A DNA stretch of 64,000 bases from Streptomyces sp. Ru62 (GTDB taxonomy: Bacteria; Actinomycetota; Actinomycetes; Streptomycetales; Streptomycetaceae), in contig NZ_PQSU01000004.1 of NCBI RefSeq assembly GCF_002920615.1, forward strand, positions 248,001 to 312,000, given 5' to 3'. Position numbers and translations under genes: made by a program. Of the stretch, positions 29,222 through 38,720 are shown one piece after another. The number at the start of each line of letters is the position of its first letter. Positions within the stretch are counted from its first letter, which is position 1. The notes beneath the pieces were generated by a model. It searched no databases. It had not been told where the DNA came from and saw only the letters and a list, made by a program, of their open reading frames with translations.

Positions 29222-29345
29222 AGCGCAGAAGGGGAGTAGCTCTTCGCCGGACCGTCGACATACTGCTCAGCGAGCCTGAGCCGGCGCCCGGAGGCGGACC
29301 GCGTTCCAGCGGGTCCGCCAGCGAGACCTTCGGCAAGCAGTGCAC
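29222..29345 (+). promoter_or_regulatory. yybP-ykoY manganese riboswitch
   Basis: The two conserved internal loops are present: AAGGGGAGTAGC at 29229-29240 and GCGAGACCTTCGG at 29321-29333. GAAGG (29228-29232) pairs with CCTTC (29327-29331) as the closing helix, and a long hairpin (GGCGGACC.../...GGTCCGCC, 29294-29318) fills the arm between them. These elements sense Mn2+ and control Mn exporters. The downstream gene is a TMEM165/GDT1 protein, a known partner family. About 100 bases follow before the start codon and would form the expression platform; I could not settle its fold. Confidence 0.85.
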
Positions 29346-29447
29346 GTCCGCGCCCCCCGGCGCGGGCGCCGAGTGTGCTGTCGTGCCGAGGTGTCATCGC
29401 GTGACGTACCGCACTCTCGGCGGGGCAGCCCGACCGATTGAGGAACC

Positions 29448-30029
29448 TTGATCAGCATCACCGTGACGGCGCTCGTCTTCGGCGTCATCTTCCTCGCCGA
29501 ACTGCCGGACAAGACCGCGCTCGCCGGCCTCGTCCTCGGCACCCGCTACCGCGCCTCGTACGTCTTCGCGGGCGTCGCCGCCGCCTTCCTGCTGCACGTC
29601 GTGCTCGCCGTCGCGGCCGGCAGCGTGCTCACCCTGCTGCCGCAGCAGATCGTGCACGCCCTCACCGGCGTCCTCTTCCTCGGCGGGGCCGCGATGCTCC
29701 TGCTGAACAAGGGCGAGGAGGAGGAAGAGGTCAGGAAGCCCGCCGACCAGTCGTTCTGGAAGGTCGCGGGGACCGGCTTCATGCTCATCCTGGTCGCCGA
29801 GTTCGGCGATCTCACCCAGATCATGACCGCCAACCTGGCCGCCCGCTACGACGACCCGATCTCCGTCGGCCTCGGCGCGGTGCTGGGCCTGTGGGCCGTC
29901 GCCGGACTCGGCATCGTCGGCGGGAAGGCCCTGATGAAGCGGGTGCCGCTGCGGCTGATCACGCAGATCGCGGCGCTGCTGATGCTGGCGCTCGGCGTGT
30001 GGAGCCTGTGGGAGGCCGTGCGCGGCTGA
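29448..30029 (+). CDS. TMEM165/GDT1 (UPF0016) family manganese transporter
   Basis: A 193-aa polytopic membrane protein with six predicted helices in two inverted halves. The family motif ExGD(K/R)(T/S) appears as ELPDKTALAGL near residue 13 and EFGDLTQIMTANLAA near residue 113. Both carry a substitution (Gly to Pro in the first, Lys to Leu in the second), which is seen in some actinobacterial members. A short Glu-rich loop (GEEEEEVRKPAD) joins the halves. Homologues export Mn2+ or exchange Mn/Ca for protons. The TTG start follows GAGGA. The manganese riboswitch upstream supports export that rises when Mn2+ is high. Confidence 0.9.
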   Translation: MISITVTALVFGVIFLAELPDKTALAGLVLGTRYRASYVFAGVAAAFLLHVVLAVAAGSVLTLLPQQIVHALTGVLFLGGAAMLLLNKGEEEEEVRKPADQSFWKVAGTGFMLILVAEFGDLTQIMTANLAARYDDPISVGLGAVLGLWAVAGLGIVGGKALMKRVPLRLITQIAALLMLALGVWSLWEAVRG

Positions 30030-30227
30030 CCGGGACGGCCCGGCCGTGCGGCCGGTCCGGGGCGAACACCGGGTGAACGCTCGCGGGGGTGGTGGCGGGA
30101 ACGGGGCCTGTTTTGTACCGTGGGGGAACAAAGTGGCTCCCGCCCGTTTTCCCTGACCGGCGGGCGGGGCCGCCTTGTCCCACCCGACGTCCACCCGACA
30201 CGGGTCTTCTCGTTCCTGGAGCTGCCG

Positions 30228-30896
30228 ATGCCGGCCACCGCCACGCCCGCCGTCCTCACCGCCCGCGCCCTCCTGCTCGACATGGACGGCACCCTCGTCA
30301 ACTCGGACGCCGTGGTCGAGCGCATCTGGCGGCGCTGGGCCGAGCGGCACGGGCTGGACGGCGACGAGGTGATGAAGGTCGTGCACGGCCGGCAGGGCCA
30401 CGCCTCCATGGCCCTCCTCCTCCCCGGCCGGCCGGTCGAGCAGAACCTCGCCGACAACGCCCGCATGCTCGCGGAGGAGACCGCCGACACCGACGGCGTG
30501 ATCGAGATCCCCGGCGCGCGTGCCTTCCTCTCCTCGCTGGAGGGGCTTCCGCACGCCCTGGTGACCTCCGCCGACGTCGCCCTGTCCACCGCCCGCATGA
30601 ACGCCGCCGGGCTGCCCCTGCCGGCCGTCCGCGTCACCGCCGAGTCGGTCGGCGCGAGCAAGCCGGATCCCGAGGGCTTCCTGAAGGGCGCCGCCGAACT
30701 GGGCGTCGACCCGGCCGACTGCGTCGTCTTCGAGGACTCCGGCGCGGGGATCGCGGCGGGGCGCTCCGCGGGGATGCGCGTGGTGGGGGTCGGGCCGCGT
30801 GCGGTGTTCCACGAGCCGGACGTGGCGGTGCGGGATCTCACGCAGGTGCGGGTCGAGGCGGTGGCCGGCGGGGAGATCCGGCTGCACATCGGCTGA
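30228..30896 (+). CDS. HAD-IA family sugar phosphatase-like hydrolase
   Basis: A 222-aa HAD hydrolase. Motif I is LLLDMDGTLVNSDAVVERIW (Asp17/Asp19), the cap is the helical C1 type, motif II is LVTSADVALS, motif III has the Lys in GASKPDPEGFL and motif IV is CVVFEDSGAGI. The closest functional types are 2-deoxyglucose-6-phosphate, glycerol-3-phosphate or beta-phosphoglucomutase-like enzymes; the substrate is not settled by sequence. The ATG at 30228 follows CTGGAG. A minisatellite array starts just after the stop. Confidence 0.9.
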   Translation: MPATATPAVLTARALLLDMDGTLVNSDAVVERIWRRWAERHGLDGDEVMKVVHGRQGHASMALLLPGRPVEQNLADNARMLAEETADTDGVIEIPGARAFLSSLEGLPHALVTSADVALSTARMNAAGLPLPAVRVTAESVGASKPDPEGFLKGAAELGVDPADCVVFEDSGAGIAAGRSAGMRVVGVGPRAVFHEPDVAVRDLTQVRVEAVAGGEIRLHIG

Positions 30897-30906
30897 CGGA
30901 CCGGTT

Positions 30907-31158
30907 CCACGGCCGGGTCCGGTCGCACGGTCCGGTTCGACGGCCGGGTCCGGTCTCACGGTCCGGTTCGACGGCCTGGTTTCAGGTCCGGCGACATGGC
31001 CTGGCTTCAGGGTCCGGTCCCATGGCCTGGTTTCACGGTCCGGTTTCGCGATCCGGTTCCACGGCTTGGTCTCACGGTCCGGTTCCGCTTTCACAGCTCA
31101 CGGTTCGGCCCCACGGCCCGGCCCCACGGCCCGGCCCCACGGCCCGGCCCCACGGCCC
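30907..31158 (+). repeat. 13-bp tandem repeat array (minisatellite)
   Basis: The stretch can be cut into about 19 units of the type ACGGTCCGGTTCC, most of them 13 bases and a few 12 to 19. The last four units (31107-31158) are identical copies of GGCCCCACGGCCC in register. Older units to the left have diverged, with changes such as ATGGCCTGGTTTC. Because 13 is not a multiple of 3, no repeat peptide is produced in any frame, so it is unlikely to be coding. It lies between convergent genes. Confidence 0.85.
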
Positions 31159-31160
31159 GG

Positions 31161-31222
31161 TCGTGCGCGCCCGTGCGGCGGAGCCGCGCAACGTTCCGCC
31201 CCGGGCCCCTTCGGGGGCGCTA
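31161..31222 (+). repeat. Dispersed palindromic repeat, family 1, copy B
   Basis: Contains GCGCGCCCGTGCGGCGGAGC, CGCGCAACGTTCCGCCCCGG and GCCCCTTCGGGGGCGCTAG, sharing the GCGGCGGAGCCGCG hairpin and the GCCCC(TTC)GGGGGCGC end with the other copies. Its right end supplies the stop codon of the minus-strand gene that ends at 31220. Confidence 0.65.
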
Positions 31223-32239
31223 GGGCTCCGTCGTCTCCGACTCCAGGCTTCTGCGCGTCGCCGCGCCGTACGTTCCCAGGTCGTCGCCCGTGATGCCCCG
31301 GGCCAGCTGGTAGTTGCGCACCGCGTCCTCCACCGGGCGGGTGAAGGTGCCGTTGACCTGGTCGCCGTAGAGGTTCAGCTGGCGCAGGCGCTGCTGGAGC
31401 TCGGTGACCTCCGGGCCCGTGTCCCCGCGTCGCAGGACCGGTGGCGCGGCGGGCGTGGTGCCCGGGGTGCCCGAAGGCGTCGTGGACGGGGTCGGTGAGG
31501 CGGCGGCGCGGGACGCGCTCGCGGAGGCCGTCGCGGTCGGGGACGGAGGGGCGGAGCCCCGCGACGGGCTCGGGTCGGCCGTCGCCGAGGGGGAGGACAG
31601 CGGTGGACGCGGGGTGACCGGGGGTGCCGGGGCCGGCGCCGAGGACGGTGCCCGTGTCGTCGTCCCCGGGATGCTCTCCCTGACCTCCTGAACCACCTGG
31701 TCCCGGGCCGGCGCCCGGTACGAGAACAGCGCGAAGCCGGCCACCGCGACGACGGCCGCCCCCGCGCCCCCGGCGGCCAGCAGCACCGTACGACGGGACC
31801 GGCGCCGGGGCGGGCCGGCCTCAAGGTCGTCCGTGGGCGCGTCCGGCTCCGCCGCCGCGCCGAGCGGTGCGGGCGGGTGCGGCTGCGCTGCGGTCTCGGC
31901 GGGCGGCTGCGGCGGTAGTGCGGTCTCAGCGGGTGGTGCGGGCGGCTGCGGCGGTCGTGCGGTCTCAGCGAGCGGCGCGGGCGGCTGCTGCGGTCGTGCC
32001 ATCTCAGCGGGTGGTGCGGTCGCGGCCGGTGGTGCGGGCGGGGGGCCCTCGGGGGCCGGCCGCATCTCCACGTACGGCCGTATCCGCAGCGGGTCGAAGT
32101 CCTCCGCCGCTGCCGCCTCGGCCGTGCGGGTCTCGCGCAGGGCCTCGGACGCGCGCGCCGTGCAGTCGCACGACGGCGTGTTGTCCGCCCCCCTCGGCGT
32201 CCCGCACTCCGGGCACGTGGTGCCCCGCTCTCGCGTCAC
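31220..32239 (-). CDS. Zinc-ribbon, proline-rich, membrane-anchored peptidoglycan-binding protein
   Basis: A 339-aa protein in clear segments. It has an N-terminal short zinc ribbon (CPECGTPRGADNTPSCDC, residues 9-26), a cytosolic Pro/Ala-rich stretch with repeats of the form AETARPPQPPAPP (residues about 75-125), a membrane helix (VLLAAGGAGAAVVAVAGFAL, near residue 155), an extracellular Ser/Pro/Thr linker and a C-terminal PG_binding_1 domain (VLRRGDTGPEVTELQQRLRQ, residues about 265-330). The layout suits an envelope sensor or anchor that reads the cytosol with the ribbon and the wall with the C-terminus. The DNA of the Pro-rich part is a degenerate repeat and may vary in length. GTG start at 32239. 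Confidence 0.82.
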   Translation of the reverse strand: MTRERGTTCPECGTPRGADNTPSCDCTARASEALRETRTAEAAAAEDFDPLRIRPYVEMRPAPEGPPPAPPAATAPPAEMARPQQPPAPLAETARPPQPPAPPAETALPPQPPAETAAQPHPPAPLGAAAEPDAPTDDLEAGPPRRRSRRTVLLAAGGAGAAVVAVAGFALFSYRAPARDQVVQEVRESIPGTTTRAPSSAPAPAPPVTPRPPLSSPSATADPSPSRGSAPPSPTATASASASRAAASPTPSTTPSGTPGTTPAAPPVLRRGDTGPEVTELQQRLRQLNLYGDQVNGTFTRPVEDAVRNYQLARGITGDDLGTYGAATRRSLESETTEP

Positions 32240-32316
32240 GCGTGTGTCCCCTCCCCTCGGGAACTCCAGAGATTATGCGGATTTTCTCCAGATCCGCAGC
32301 ACTCGGCAGGCCATAA

Positions 32317-34428
<2,112 letters not shown>

Positions 34429-34434
34429 GGGAGA

Positions 34435-34953
34435 TCAGTTGACGGCCCCCGCCGGCAGCAGCTCCTTGCGGAACCAGTGTTCGGCGTACCGGTCGGTGTT
34501 GTGCGGGGCGGTCTCCGTGTAGCCGAGGCGGGCGTACAGGGCGCGGGCCTCGACCAGGTCGCCGCGGGTGTCGAGGACGATCCGCCGGGCGCCGAGAGCA
34601 CGGGCGGCGTCCTCGGCGGCGGCCACGAGCAGCGGGGCCCCGCCCCGGCCGCGCAACTCCGGCAGCACGAACACCCGGGTCAGCTCGGCCGTGCCGGGGT
34701 CCAGCAGCCGTACGCCCGCCGAACCGGCCGGCGTGCCCCCGTACCGCCCGACGAGCAACTGCCCGCGCGGGGGCGCGAGGTCGGCACCGCTGTGGGCCGC
34801 GACCTCCCGCTCCAGCTCGTCCGGGTCGGTGCGACGCCCCTCGTGCAGCAGGTACCAGCGGTCGCTGACCTCCGTGTAGTACGCCCGCCACAGCGCGGCG
34901 GCGGCCGGGGAGTCGTACGGTTCCGGAGCGATCGTCCACGTCATGCCGGCCAT
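34435..34953 (-). CDS. GNAT family N-acetyltransferase
   Basis: A 172-aa acetyltransferase. Motif A for acetyl-CoA is LTRVFVLPELRGRGGAPLLV, where RGRGGA is the pyrophosphate loop, followed by the helix AAEDAARALGARRIVLDT and motif B ALYARLGYTETAPHN. The substrate is unknown. Two in-frame ATG codons are possible (34953 and 34944, MAGMTW); neither has a good ribosome site, so the longer form is given. It converges on the exporter, with 6 bases between stops, and diverges from the membrane gene at 35091. Confidence 0.88.
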   Translation of the reverse strand: MAGMTWTIAPEPYDSPAAAALWRAYYTEVSDRWYLLHEGRRTDPDELEREVAAHSGADLAPPRGQLLVGRYGGTPAGSAGVRLLDPGTAELTRVFVLPELRGRGGAPLLVAAAEDAARALGARRIVLDTRGDLVEARALYARLGYTETAPHNTDRYAEHWFRKELLPAGAVN

Positions 34954-35090
34954 TGTCGGGAGTCGCCCCGCCTCCTCCGCAACCGGATATTGCGGGGCCG
35001 AACCGGCGGCGGGGAGCCGTTTGTGGGCGAACTTCCGGGTCACCCGAAGGGAGAACCGGCCAGCGGGGCCGGTCCGACCGGAAGGCAACC

Positions 35091-35771
35091 ATGTCCACAG
35101 GCCTGATCATTCTGTTGATCGTGATCGCGGCGGTCGTGGTCCTCGGCGCCGTCGCCCTGACCGTGCGGGGCCGCACCCGGCACGGCGGTCCGAACCTGAA
35201 GCGGCGCTTCGGGCCCGAGTACGAGCGGACCGTGGCCCTGCACGACGGGGACACCAAGGCCGCCGAACGGGAGCTGACCGAGCGCCTCGAACGCCACGGT
35301 GACCTGCGGGAACGCCCGCTGGAGGGCGCTGAGCGGCAGCGGTACGCGGACCGCTGGACGGCCGTGCAGGAACACTTCGTCGACTCGCCCCGGCAGGCGG
35401 TGGCCGAGGCCGACCTCCTCATCGGAGAACTCGCCGCCGCGCGTGGCTACCCCGACGGCGGACGGTACGAGGAGCAGCTCGCCGCGCTGTCCGTGCACCA
35501 CGCCGACCACGTCGACGGCTACCGGCAGGTGCACCGGGTGGCCCACGCGGCCGCCGGCACCGGAGGGGACGGGACCGGCGCGGGAACCGAGGAACTGCGG
35601 TCGGCGCTGCTCGGCGCCCGCGCCCTCTTCGAGGACCTGACCAGCGCCGAGTCCGGCCGGCACCGGGCCCCCGCCGGCGCGGGCCGCTCGACGCCTCCCG
35701 CCGCGACCCGCTCCCACGCCCGCTCCCACACGCCGTGGGCTCTGCACCGGAGCCGACCGAAGGAGAGCTGA
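35091..35771 (+). CDS. Membrane-anchored helical protein (secretory or envelope, unknown)
   Basis: A 226-aa protein with an N-terminal membrane helix (GLIILLIVIAAVVVLGAVAL) and a cytosolic or periplasmic body. Residues about 82-175 contain a helical module: RYADRWTAVQEHFVDSPRQA then VAEADLLIGELAAARG and a later TEELRSALLGARALFEDL. The same module appears at the end of the next gene (FVDEPRQAVEQADRTLEEI), so the two are related. GAAGG lies upstream of the ATG. The tail is Ser/Ala/Arg rich. No enzyme motif is present. Co-transcription with the next gene is likely, as only 5 bases separate them. Confidence 0.75.
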   Translation: MSTGLIILLIVIAAVVVLGAVALTVRGRTRHGGPNLKRRFGPEYERTVALHDGDTKAAERELTERLERHGDLRERPLEGAERQRYADRWTAVQEHFVDSPRQAVAEADLLIGELAAARGYPDGGRYEEQLAALSVHHADHVDGYRQVHRVAHAAAGTGGDGTGAGTEELRSALLGARALFEDLTSAESGRHRAPAGAGRSTPPAATRSHARSHTPWALHRSRPKES

Positions 35772-35776
35772 ACGCC

Positions 35777-36913
35777 ATGACGGACAGGACGAGCGGCTCC
35801 GGCGGCGACCGGCACCGCCCGCAACGTCTCTCGCGCGGGGACGAGTGGACGCCGGAGCAGGAGTCGGAACAGAGGGACGAATGGGCACCGGGCGACGCGG
35901 CCCCCGGCCGCCGGACCCCGAGAAGGCCCCTGACGGAGGAACGCCTGCCCGGCGAACCGGGAGCGCGCGGGAGCGGAGGCGGCCCGGCTCCGGGCGCGGG
36001 GCCGGGTGGCGCCGGCCGGCCGTCGGACGGGGGCGCGAGCGGCTGGCTCCGGGGCGCCGACGCGAGTGGCCGGGTGCCGGAGGGGAGCACGGGTGGTGGT
36101 GAGGGCCGGAGCGGCCGGCTGCCGGGCTCGGCCGGTCCCGGCCGGGAAGGACTGACCGGGGACGACCGCGCCCCGGAGGACACGCCCCAGCCGCCCCCGG
36201 GCCCGGCGGGCGTGCCCGAACCGGGAGCGTCCGAGGACATCGAGCCGGCCCCGGGCCCGGTAGGGAGCCCCGCCTCCCGGGGGCCCGGCTCCCGCGAGCA
36301 CGACCCGCGCCACGGCTCCGAGGGGCTGCGGCCCGGCACGGAGGAACTGGGCCCGGGGACGCCCGGTACGGAGGGGCGAGCGTCGCAGACGTACAGCGGA
36401 CGGGACAGGGACGCCGGTGGTCCGGAGTGGGCCGGGGAGGAGGAAGGCGTGATGCCGGACAACGGGCTCGGGGCTCCGTCCGTCGGTGAGGTCAGCGGGC
36501 GCGAGGCCCGCATGACCGAGGCACGGGCGGCGGACACCTGGCCGACGGCGCCGGGCGGCACGGCCGCACCCGGCCGCAGCGCCACCGGCGCCGCCGGGAC
36601 GGCCGCCGACGCACCCTCCGGCACCGGCGCACCGCTGCTGCCGCACGAGGAGACGGAGCAGTGGGAGCGGCGGCTGCGCGAGGTGGTCGCCGGGTTCGTG
36701 GACGAGCCCCGGCAGGCCGTCGAACAGGCCGACCGGACACTGGAGGAGATCGCCGCGCGGTTCACCGAGGCCGTCACGCGCCGCCGCCGTACGCTGCGGA
36801 TGTCCTGGGAGGGCACCGAGGGCCGCGGCCCCGGCGCCGAGACAGACACCGAGCAACTGCGACTCGCCCTGCGCGACTACCGGGAGCTGGCCGGGCGCCT
36901 GCTAAACGGCTGA
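35777..36913 (+). CDS. Low-complexity protein ending in the same helical module
   Basis: A 378-aa protein. Residues 1-290 are disordered, dominated by Gly, Pro, Glu, Arg and Ser; residues about 292-378 form a helical domain (EQWERRLREVVAGFVDEPRQ, then EQADRTLEEIAARFTEAVTR and LRLALRDYRELAGRLL) closely resembling that of the previous gene. AAGGAGAG precedes the ATG and overlaps the previous stop, so translation is probably coupled. A possible reading is a regulator-partner pair in which the first protein is anchored and the second is soluble. The end overlaps the DUF1992 gene by 12 bases. Function unknown. Confidence 0.75.
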   Translation: MTDRTSGSGGDRHRPQRLSRGDEWTPEQESEQRDEWAPGDAAPGRRTPRRPLTEERLPGEPGARGSGGGPAPGAGPGGAGRPSDGGASGWLRGADASGRVPEGSTGGGEGRSGRLPGSAGPGREGLTGDDRAPEDTPQPPPGPAGVPEPGASEDIEPAPGPVGSPASRGPGSREHDPRHGSEGLRPGTEELGPGTPGTEGRASQTYSGRDRDAGGPEWAGEEEGVMPDNGLGAPSVGEVSGREARMTEARAADTWPTAPGGTAAPGRSATGAAGTAADAPSGTGAPLLPHEETEQWERRLREVVAGFVDEPRQAVEQADRTLEEIAARFTEAVTRRRRTLRMSWEGTEGRGPGAETDTEQLRLALRDYRELAGRLLNG

Positions 36914-37342
36914 GCCCGCCACGCCCCCGTCACCCCTGGCGGCAGCCCTGCGCTGCCGCCATTCGCGTACGACCTCCTCGACGTCGTACGGCTTCTTCCC
37001 CAGCGGCGGGCCGGGCGGCGGCTTGAACATCATGTCCTTGATCCGGACGTTGACGTCCTCGATGATCTTCCGGGCGAGCCGTTCCGAGGGAGCCGCGTAC
37101 GCCGCCTCCAGCGCGTCCTCCGCCTCCTTGCGCAGCGCCAGCGCGGGCGGCAGCACGGCCAGCCCCTCACGGACCAGCTTCCGCTTGACCCACCACAGTT
37201 CGTCGTACGTGGAGTCGACCTCCGTGGGCAGCGGCACCCCCGCCCCCGGCAACCGGTCGAACTCCCCGCGCCCCTGAGCGTCGCGGATCTGCTTGTCCAC
37301 CCAGGACTCGAACGGGACCCCCGGTGGCTTTCGCTCGGTCAT
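36902..37342 (-). CDS. DUF1992 (DnaJC28-like) protein
   Basis: A 146-aa protein carrying the DUF1992 domain also found in the DnaJ homologue subfamily C member 28, but without the J domain. Core: FESWVDKQIRDAQGRGEFD, then LPGAGVPLPTEVD, and WWVKRKLVREGLAVLPPALA. The C-terminal third is basic and helical with DMMFKPPPGPPLGKKPYDVE. Chaperone-like function is assumed from the family; there is no direct evidence. It converges with the low-complexity gene and overlaps its stop by 12 bases. Confidence 0.88.
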   Translation of the reverse strand: MTERKPPGVPFESWVDKQIRDAQGRGEFDRLPGAGVPLPTEVDSTYDELWWVKRKLVREGLAVLPPALALRKEAEDALEAAYAAPSERLARKIIEDVNVRIKDMMFKPPPGPPLGKKPYDVEEVVREWRQRRAAARGDGGVAGSAV

Positions 37343-37453
37343 GAACCCATTGTGCCGGACGCGACCCCGCCGGGCGTTTTATCATGCGGCGGCGGTACGG
37401 CACTGGGCCCGCCGCGACCAAGCCACCGCACAGGACGTCTCAGGGGGAACCTC

Positions 37454-37846
37454 GTGCTCGAACTCACCATGGCCACCGTCTCCGGGGCGGACGCGGGCGC
37501 CACCGCCGGCATGACGATGGCCGAGGCGCCCAGCGAGCCCGGCGCCGTGCTGCGGATCGGCCGGGACGGGGCGGCGTGCCGGCTGGTCACCCCCGACGAC
37601 TGGCTGTTCGTCTCCCGCGTCCACCTGGAGTTCCTGTGCGGCCCGGACGGTGCCTGGCAGCTCACCTGGCTGCGCGGCTCCCAGCCCGACCCGGCCTCCG
37701 AGGTCCGGCTCAGCGTCGGGGAGTACGCCCAGGCCCTCGGCTACGGCGCGACCGTCCCGCTGCCGCACGGCGGGTCCGGCGAGATCGTGATCCAGGACCG
37801 CACCGCGCCGCGCAGCGTCAACGTCGGCTTCTACCACGAACTCTGA
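37454..37846 (+). CDS. FHA-like domain protein
   Basis: A 130-aa protein. Residues about 28-110 fit a forkhead-associated fold: AVLRIGRDGAACRLVTPDDW and LFVSRVHLEF supply the R and S/R-x-H positions that bind phosphothreonine, though the canonical G-R-x-x-x-N spacing is loose. An N-terminal region (LELTMATVSGADAGATAGMT) is short and small-residue rich. The GTG at 37454 has AGGGGGAA upstream. FHA proteins in Streptomyces usually work with Ser/Thr kinases or type VII secretion; none is adjacent, so the partner is unknown. Confidence 0.7.
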   Translation: MLELTMATVSGADAGATAGMTMAEAPSEPGAVLRIGRDGAACRLVTPDDWLFVSRVHLEFLCGPDGAWQLTWLRGSQPDPASEVRLSVGEYAQALGYGATVPLPHGGSGEIVIQDRTAPRSVNVGFYHEL

Positions 37847-37874
37847 GCCCGCAGGACCTCGGCACCGAGTGGCC

Positions 37875-38546
37875 TCAGCCGAGCACCCGGGCCAGCGCGA
37901 ACCCGTCGTACCCCTTGCTGCCGACGGTCTGGATCGCCGTACCGGTCAACCGGGGGTGGCCGGCGATCAGTTCGAGCGCCGCACGGGTGCCGACCACGTC
38001 CGGCTCGGTGCTGCCCGCGTCGGCCACCCGGCCGCCGCGCACCACGTTGTCCAGGACGATCAGGCTGCCCGCGCGGGTGAGCCGCAGCGCCCACTCCACG
38101 TAGTGCGGGTTGTTGGCCTTGTCCGCGTCGATGAAGACCAGGTCGAAGGGGGCCGGGTTCTCGTCGGCGAGCTTGGGCAGCGACTCCAGGGCCGGGCCCA
38201 CCCGCACCTCCGCGATCCGGTCCAGGCCCGCCCGGGCGATGTTCCGGACGGCCACCTCCGCGTGCTTGGCGCTGTACTCCAGCGAGATCAGCCTGCCGTC
38301 CTCGGGCAGCGCGCGGGCCAGCCAGATCGTGCTGTACCCGGCGAGCGTGCCGATCTCCAGGATGTGCCGGGCCCCCTGGAGCTCGGCGAGCAGCCGGAGG
38401 AACTTGCCCTGCGCCGCCGTGACGGCGATGGCGGGCAGCCCGGCGGCATCACTGTCGCGCAGGGCCGCGCGCAGCACCTCGTCGTCCGGTGAGAGCGTGT
38501 TGATGAAGTAGTCGTCGACGTCGTCCCAGACCTGCGACCCGCTCAT
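37875..38546 (-). CDS. O-methyltransferase (catechol/caffeoyl-CoA type)
   Basis: A 223-aa SAM-dependent O-methyltransferase of the Methyltransf_3 family. The SAM motif I is HILEIGTLAGYSTIWLARAL, followed by ISLEYSAKHAEVAVRNI and the metal site FDLVFIDADKANNPHY, where the Asp residues bind Mg2+. The last part, LIVLDNVVRGGRV, holds the final metal-ligand Asp-Asn. Substrates of this family are catechols and similar diols. The ATG at 38546 was chosen because the N-terminus then matches family length; the ribosome site is weak. Confidence 0.93.
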   Translation of the reverse strand: MSGSQVWDDVDDYFINTLSPDDEVLRAALRDSDAAGLPAIAVTAAQGKFLRLLAELQGARHILEIGTLAGYSTIWLARALPEDGRLISLEYSAKHAEVAVRNIARAGLDRIAEVRVGPALESLPKLADENPAPFDLVFIDADKANNPHYVEWALRLTRAGSLIVLDNVVRGGRVADAGSTEPDVVGTRAALELIAGHPRLTGTAIQTVGSKGYDGFALARVLG

Positions 38547-38720
38547 AGCCCCAGCTGCCTTTCCCGAGTGTCCTCCCTCGATGATCGCAGCAGAGGACGC
38601 GGATGGGTACGACTGCCCGCGGGGCATGGCGGCGGAAGCGCCCCGCTGGGGCGCGGGCAACCGCACGACCGGCCGCGACGGAGTCGCACCCGGGGGACGG
38701 CCCGCACCCCCGCGGCGCGC

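Noticed and set aside
30907..31158. Possible CRISPR array
   Set aside because: Units are 13 bases with no unique spacers, and no cas genes are near.
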